A stretch of 64,000 nucleotides of DNA from Amia ocellicauda (Eukaryota; Chordata; Actinopteri; Amiiformes; Amiidae): contig NC_089864.1 in assembly GCF_036373705.1 (NCBI RefSeq), forward strand, positions 16,321,501 to 16,385,500, written 5' to 3'. How positions within the stretch are numbered: position 1 is the stretch's first letter; each line of letters starts with the position of its first letter. Both the position numbers and the translations under genes were made by a program. The notes under the pieces were generated by a model. That model was not told the DNA's origin and ran no database searches. It worked only from the letters and a program-made list of their open reading frames with translations. Shown here one piece after another: positions 58,995 through 64,000 of the stretch.

Positions 58995-61982
58995 CATTAC
59001 TTCCTTCTGTGTATGGTTGTTCTCCATCATAGACCCCACTGGTAAAAGAAAACACACGCTTCACTCAAATGACAAATACTAATCTCAACTCTAGAATGTA
59101 CCACATATTAAAACTCATCAAGAATACCATATACAATATAATAATTGTCATTATCATCATCACACTTCATGTTAAAGTGTTACTATGATGACACAGACCC
59201 TTTTTAATTATTTACTACATAAGGGGATTTAAGAGAATATAGAATCAGAACTTGAGTAAGATTCAGTTTGAATTCAACCTCCATTTAAATGAATATCTCA
59301 ATAGTTCTGCATAGACTTTTATAAACCCACTGTGTTGATAGCATTGTCTTATGTTTAATATTTAGATAGTACTTACGCAGGACCATAGTTACAAACAAAC
59401 ATTACAGAAGCAGTATCTGAGAAGCCAGTAATTCCATTGGGGCAGGTTTGAACTGCACAGCCGACCTTGTAACTCTTTGCCCAGACAACCTAGAGAAAGA
59501 GTATATTGCAATGACAATCCATATAGGAAGCTCCTGCATAAGTTTTCCTTTTTTTGTTTCCTGATATATGCATACATATTTATTGATCTTTTTAGTCAAC
59601 TCAGTAAATATGTTTAATTTGTGTAAGATTTAACTTCATGCAAGCAACAATTCAAACCTGACAGTGTTTGTGACCAGAAAGGTATTTAGTTTTGGGCTGG
59701 CTAAAGTTTGGTAGCCACATAATTTATGTACAGCTTTAATGTGCTTAGAGCTTTATGCATGAATAGAGATGCAAGCAGAACAGTAATAAATACATCAATA
59801 TGCTACATACATTAATAATTACTTTGGCTAAGATTATGTGCTGATATAATTGTTTATTACTATCTTTCAAGTGAAGAATTCTTCACAACAGCTTGGGTAC
59901 ATAGTATCTAATAGTACCTTTGGGAGCTATTTTTGAGTTGAAAGAAAGGAAACTTGAAAGGTTATCTGGAAGAAAAAATGGCTCCCATACTTGCAAGGTT
60001 GCTCGTACTGTAGGTAATGTGGCTACTGCAGAAGAGGATGTGCTGTCTGCGTGCTCTACATGAGCAAATGCAGAGGGGGGGGGGATCTGCCTGACCGCAC
60101 ACAGAGGCCTATTAGCAGCTTTGTTTTTCAATTTCATTCCTCCCATTTCGTCCAGCCATAGCTGTAGTTGGGAGCTATTTGCTCTTTCAGATAACCAGGA
60201 TTGCATACTAACCTAATGATACATTTTCAAAGCCCTGGTAATTTCAAGGTGATAATTAGGTTTTATTCCACCATCATAAAACATGGAGAGACCTCTGATA
60301 TGCATTTCTCTTATCAATCTATTAATGAAGGTCAAACTCAAAACTTACCTGAGTATAGTGTCCGCATATCTTGGTGCAAACATTGGTTCTGTAATCATAG
60401 TGTTTAACTTCATCATACCATGACTTTATTGCACGGGCTACACTGAAGCTGTGAGGTGGTCCTCCAACCCACATGTTCTCACCAACAGTAGAAAAAGTGG
60501 GGTGGGCATTCCCAGAATTTATCAAGTCAGGGTTGTATTTAAAATGGCAATGCTTCACCCATTTACTAGCTATTTTTGCCAAATCCGCATCCCAAGACTA
60601 AATGAAAATAATAATTAAAAAATTAAAATCATCATCATAATTCTCTGATATCAAAGACTTTTAATGTATCAGATTCTCATGTTTAAAGCTTAAACAAAAT
60701 AATACAATGATTTCTGTTACGATGTTAACATTATGTTCAGGGAAGTGGAAATGATTTTGAAAGTAATAAAAGAATTACACAATGTTACATGTTAATTTAA
60801 GGCTCAGTCCGTACCGTCTTTGAGCTCTTGACCTGACTATGATTGATTGTAACTTTATTTTGTCTCATTTTAAAAATAATTATCAGCAAGGAAAAATTAG
60901 GCCCTAATTGTTTCAAAAAGGGGAAACTGAGTGTCTAAATTGGATATCATATACTAGAGACATATCACCAGATAAATAAATAATGTCATCTCCTAATTGA
61001 ATGTAGAATGTGAAATGTCAAATGGCTTTTTCTTAAAGTGGAGACATGTATCTCTAAAAATAAAACTTAGAAGAATATGTTCATTGACTCCTGGAACAGT
61101 ATTGGAAATAAATGGAAATGGTAACTTCTGTAAAATGTGGAACAAAAGCACATAGATTGTTTAATTTATTTAGCCTACATGCTCTGTATTGTGAACACAG
61201 GTTGGTAATCAATAGACAGCAGTATGTATTTTATTAAACAGCTGCAATTGATAACATTGATAAGTCAATCATTAAACAGAACACCTATCTAAATGTATAA
61301 ATTAAGTTTACAAGTGTATTGCATTCATACGTTGGCTACCTTATTCAACAGCATACATTTTATCTGAAAGTGCTGTCTTTAAAAACTGTTTTATTCTCTT
61401 GTTATATTATCAGGTTAGTTCTAAATATCTGTTTTACCTCAAACTAGAAACAAATAGCCTACCTAGTGGCATTCTAGTTTTTGTACAACTATTAATAGTA
61501 TAAAAAGACATGTTAAACATCACCTACCATTACCTTTTGAAGCAAAAGCTAAATACTATAAATTATATTCCCTTCAGTTAGTCTGTCTTTTGCCATTTTT
61601 GATAATATCAAACATGAAAATGAATGCGGACACAGCCACAAAGATTGAGTTTACTGCCACAGTTTTCTAATTTGTTTCCACATCCTTAAAGAAGATAGGC
61701 AGTTTCCTTTTAAAGACAAGACCATAAATTGTACCAGCATTTGTGCATTTCTCAGACATGGCATCATTCCCTCAATCACCAATTCAGTATTTTAAAGTAC
61801 CTTACCATATCCATCATGTCACTTGCACGTGGTTCCACCTTGGATCGATAATAGTTATGAACAGCAACATAATCACGGATGAAGCCTTGATCGTTGATAT
61901 CTGGCAAAGGCTGCAGATAAACAGTGGACTCCATCAGCATCACTACTGTAAAAAACAATACCTGATAAGACAGAATGCTCAT
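58995..61982 (-). CDS. GLIPR1-like CAP-domain protein, copy 3 (last exon missing)
   Basis: Exons (minus): 61982-61806, 60597-60349, 59489-59377, 59038-58995. Signal peptide, GENMW, WYDE and GHYTQ are kept. The residue equivalent to H80 of copy 1 is tyrosine (FKYNPDL for FSHNPDL), so one of the four putative metal-site residues is lost. After exon 4 the unit ends and copy 2 exon 1 begins, so no terminal exon is available; reading past the exon 4 donor reaches a stop after about ten codons. The upstream flank (62000-62250) matches that of copy 1, so this copy keeps the promoter region. Intron 2 has an insertion of about 400 bp (59740-60190) absent from copy 2. Confidence 0.75.
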
Positions 61983-61999
61983 CTCAGCATTAAAAGGTA

Positions 62000-62740
62000 G
62001 ATATGTTTGTCTGAAAACAGGAGCTTTTTCTATTAAACTTTTCCAGTTGAAGTCTCTGTGGCTAAAGATCTACAACCAAGTCTACTATGATGACCCTGCA
62101 AACTTTAGCTTAACAAACAGGAAGGAAATTCATTTGAAATGATAATGTAAGCCACTAGATTGGTTAAAATGAAGACACAGTCTTTAGTGAACATGGCAAT
62201 ATGTAAAAACAAATCCTGCAATAAAATGCAGGAACCACCTGTTCTGCAAGTCTATTCTCAGAAGAGTCTCCTATTAACCCATCTGTTCCCAATTTTGTCC
62301 CTGACATGTAACTGCAATTTATATTCCATAGGTCACCCTTTCATATAATCTAAATGAGTTTTTGTTTTGTAAAGTGAGAAGTTTGTAAAAAAGTATGTCT
62401 TATTGTCGGTCACAATTGTGACTGGTGGGAACAAACAGTGTCAGTACCATGTACAGTGCAAACAAACAAATAAGCTATATATTTGAGATTTCAATGTATT
62501 ACAAAATATTATTTCCATTTTGAAATTAACGTCATGGAAAACATGAGCAACATCTTAACATAGTCAATCAGGAAAATACAAAAAGCAAGAAAGTATTTTG
62601 TGATCAAAATTCACAGCTGATGACCTCTTTACGTAACCTGTCACAGAGACATTCTTCATGTCAGTGCACCAAAAAATACATTTTTTTAGCTCTAGAATTT
62701 TCTGTTACAACATAATGCCCTTGATGTTTATATGCTATTT
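62000..62740. other. Upstream flank of GLIPR1 copy 3 and spacer
   Basis: The first 250 bases match the flank of copy 1. The rest is AT-rich with no recognised gene. Confidence 0.5.
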
Positions 62741-62743
62741 TGT

Positions 62744-63335
62744 TTACTGCACATGAAACAAAGGATATCTGTCTTCTAAATTTGTTGTCACTGAGACAAC
62801 ACTGTTGTCTTTCCACCTGACAAGCAGTTTCTCTCTTTCAGTCAAATCTTCTGACGATCCTCTGGGTGTCTTCTTAAAAGTACTTAAAGGGATGTCAAAC
62901 AAACAATTTGTTCTTACTGCCCCAGAGCTTCCATTTCCATGTCTAGTCATCTCTTTAAGAAGTGAAGTTGTCATGTGTGAATTTGTATCTTTGAAGTACC
63001 TCAGCTGATTCAGTGAGACCTAGAACTACACTGGGTCCTTGACCCAGTCCAGTCTGTGGAAGGAGAGTGTGGGATCCAGCATATGGTTCCATGTGGTACA
63101 TATACCCAGTCATACAGGCAAGACTCCAGAGTTTAAATCATCATGGTACCCATGGTACCCATGACACCCATAATAGGGGATCATACTTTCATCAACTGAT
63201 AACCATTCACTGAATGGCATGAGATTGTAGGAATTGTTGAGTTCTCTGAAGATTGCTCTGGATCACCAGTGACTTTGGTGTTATCAACCAAATTGATGCC
63301 ATGATCTCATCAAAGTGATTCATGCGCATGGCATC
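62744..63335 (-). pseudogene. piggyBac-like transposase relic
   Basis: The minus strand carries, in several frames, pieces typical of piggyBac transposases: a VDESMIPYYG region containing a catalytic aspartate (about 63190-63160), a GLGQGPSVVL piece near 63030, and an open stretch (62974-62744) with GAVRTNC, TPRGSSEDL and LLVRWKDNSVVSVTTN. Frameshifts separate them and no terminal repeats were seen, so this is a decayed copy. A short repeated GGTACCCAT word lies at about 63145-63162. Confidence 0.75.
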
Positions 63336-63403
63336 AGATATGCTTACATTGTGACCATAATGTTCTTGTTACCATGACATGTGCAAACGTCCAATAGGTT
63401 ATA

Positions 63404-64000
63404 CACTCACCTAAAGGATTATTAGGAACACCATACTAATACTGTGTTTGACCCCCTTTCGCCTTCAGAACTGCCTTAATTCTACGTGGCATTGATTCAA
63501 CAAGGTGCTGAAAGCATTCTTTAGAAATGTTGGCCCATATTGATAGGATAGCATCTTGCAGTTGATGGAGATTTGTGGGATGCACATCCAGGGCACGAAG
63601 CTCCCGTTCCACCACATCCCAAAGATGCTCTATTGGGTTGAGATCTGGTGACTGTGGGGGCCAGTTTAGTACAGTGAACTCATTGTCATGTTCAAGAAAC
63701 CAATTTGAAATGATTGGACCTTTGTGACATGGTGCATTATCCTGCTGGAAGTAGCCATCAGAGGATGGGTACATGGTGGTCATAAAGGGATGGACATGGT
63801 CAGAAACAATGCTCAGGTAGGCCGTGGCATTTAAACGATGCCCAATTGGCACTAAGGGGCCTAAAGTGTGCCAAGAAAACATCCCCCACACCATTACACC
63901 ACCACCACCAGCCTGCACAGTGGTAACAAGGCATGATGGATCCATGTTCTCATTCTGTTTACGCCAAATTCTGACACTACCATCTGAATGTCTCAACAGA
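63404..64000 (-). mobile_element. Tc1-like (DD36E) transposon, copy 7, cut by window end
   Basis: The inverted end CACTCACCTAAAGG follows TA at 63402-63403. The minus-strand transposase C-terminal part is open from 63996 to the stop at 63436 (186 codons) with the second and third catalytic residues and flanking motifs intact. The N-terminal half lies outside the window. Confidence 0.93.

Overview
The window is vertebrate nuclear DNA, most likely from a ray-finned fish. Genes are split by GT-AG introns, and Tc1/mariner-type transposons with TA target duplications are abundant. The host genes recognised are KRR1 and GLIPR1. These two are convergent neighbours in other vertebrates, and they are convergent here. 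No bacterial operon, rRNA, tRNA or CRISPR was seen. Species cannot be fixed from this sequence alone.

Region 1 (1-31.8 kb) is a tandem segmental array: three long units, A (1-11185), B (11186-20487) and C (20488-31124), plus a truncated fourth, D (31125-31809). Each long unit carries a small TATA-driven gene for a secreted-type peptide, a minus-strand endogenous-retrovirus remnant (3' LTR, polypurine tract, broken env and pol pieces) and spacer. A and C also carry a second LTR next to a primer-binding-site-like sequence, which B has lost. Four copies of one Tc1-like DD36E transposon sit at or near unit boundaries. Empty sites in sister units allow TA duplications to be read directly, and one copy has flanks from two different insertion sites, so the array was reshaped by recombination at transposon sequence.

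Region 2 (32.4-39 kb) is a complete KRR1 gene on the plus strand: ten exons, 377 codons, every splice phase closing. The protein is a KH-domain ribosome-biogenesis factor. Intron 4 holds a copy of part of intron 1.

Region 3 (39-64 kb) holds three GLIPR1-like (CAP superfamily) genes on the minus strand. The first has five predicted exons ending in a membrane segment. A large duplication copied the KRR1 3' flank together with GLIPR1 (about 38.4-49 kb against about 51.2-58.5 kb), and a second, roughly 3.1-3.4 kb event copied GLIPR1 exons 1-4 again. The second copy lost its upstream flank and the third lost its last exon. The region also holds a Tc1-family MITE, three more DD36E Tc1 copies (one with an intact 346-codon transposase), another Tc1-like relic, a piggyBac relic and an orphan coiled-coil exon resembling CCDC107.

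KRR1 acts in the nucleolus and the GLIPR1-like proteins in the secretory pathway; they are linked only by position. Most of the remaining sequence is intron, spacer or old repeat.
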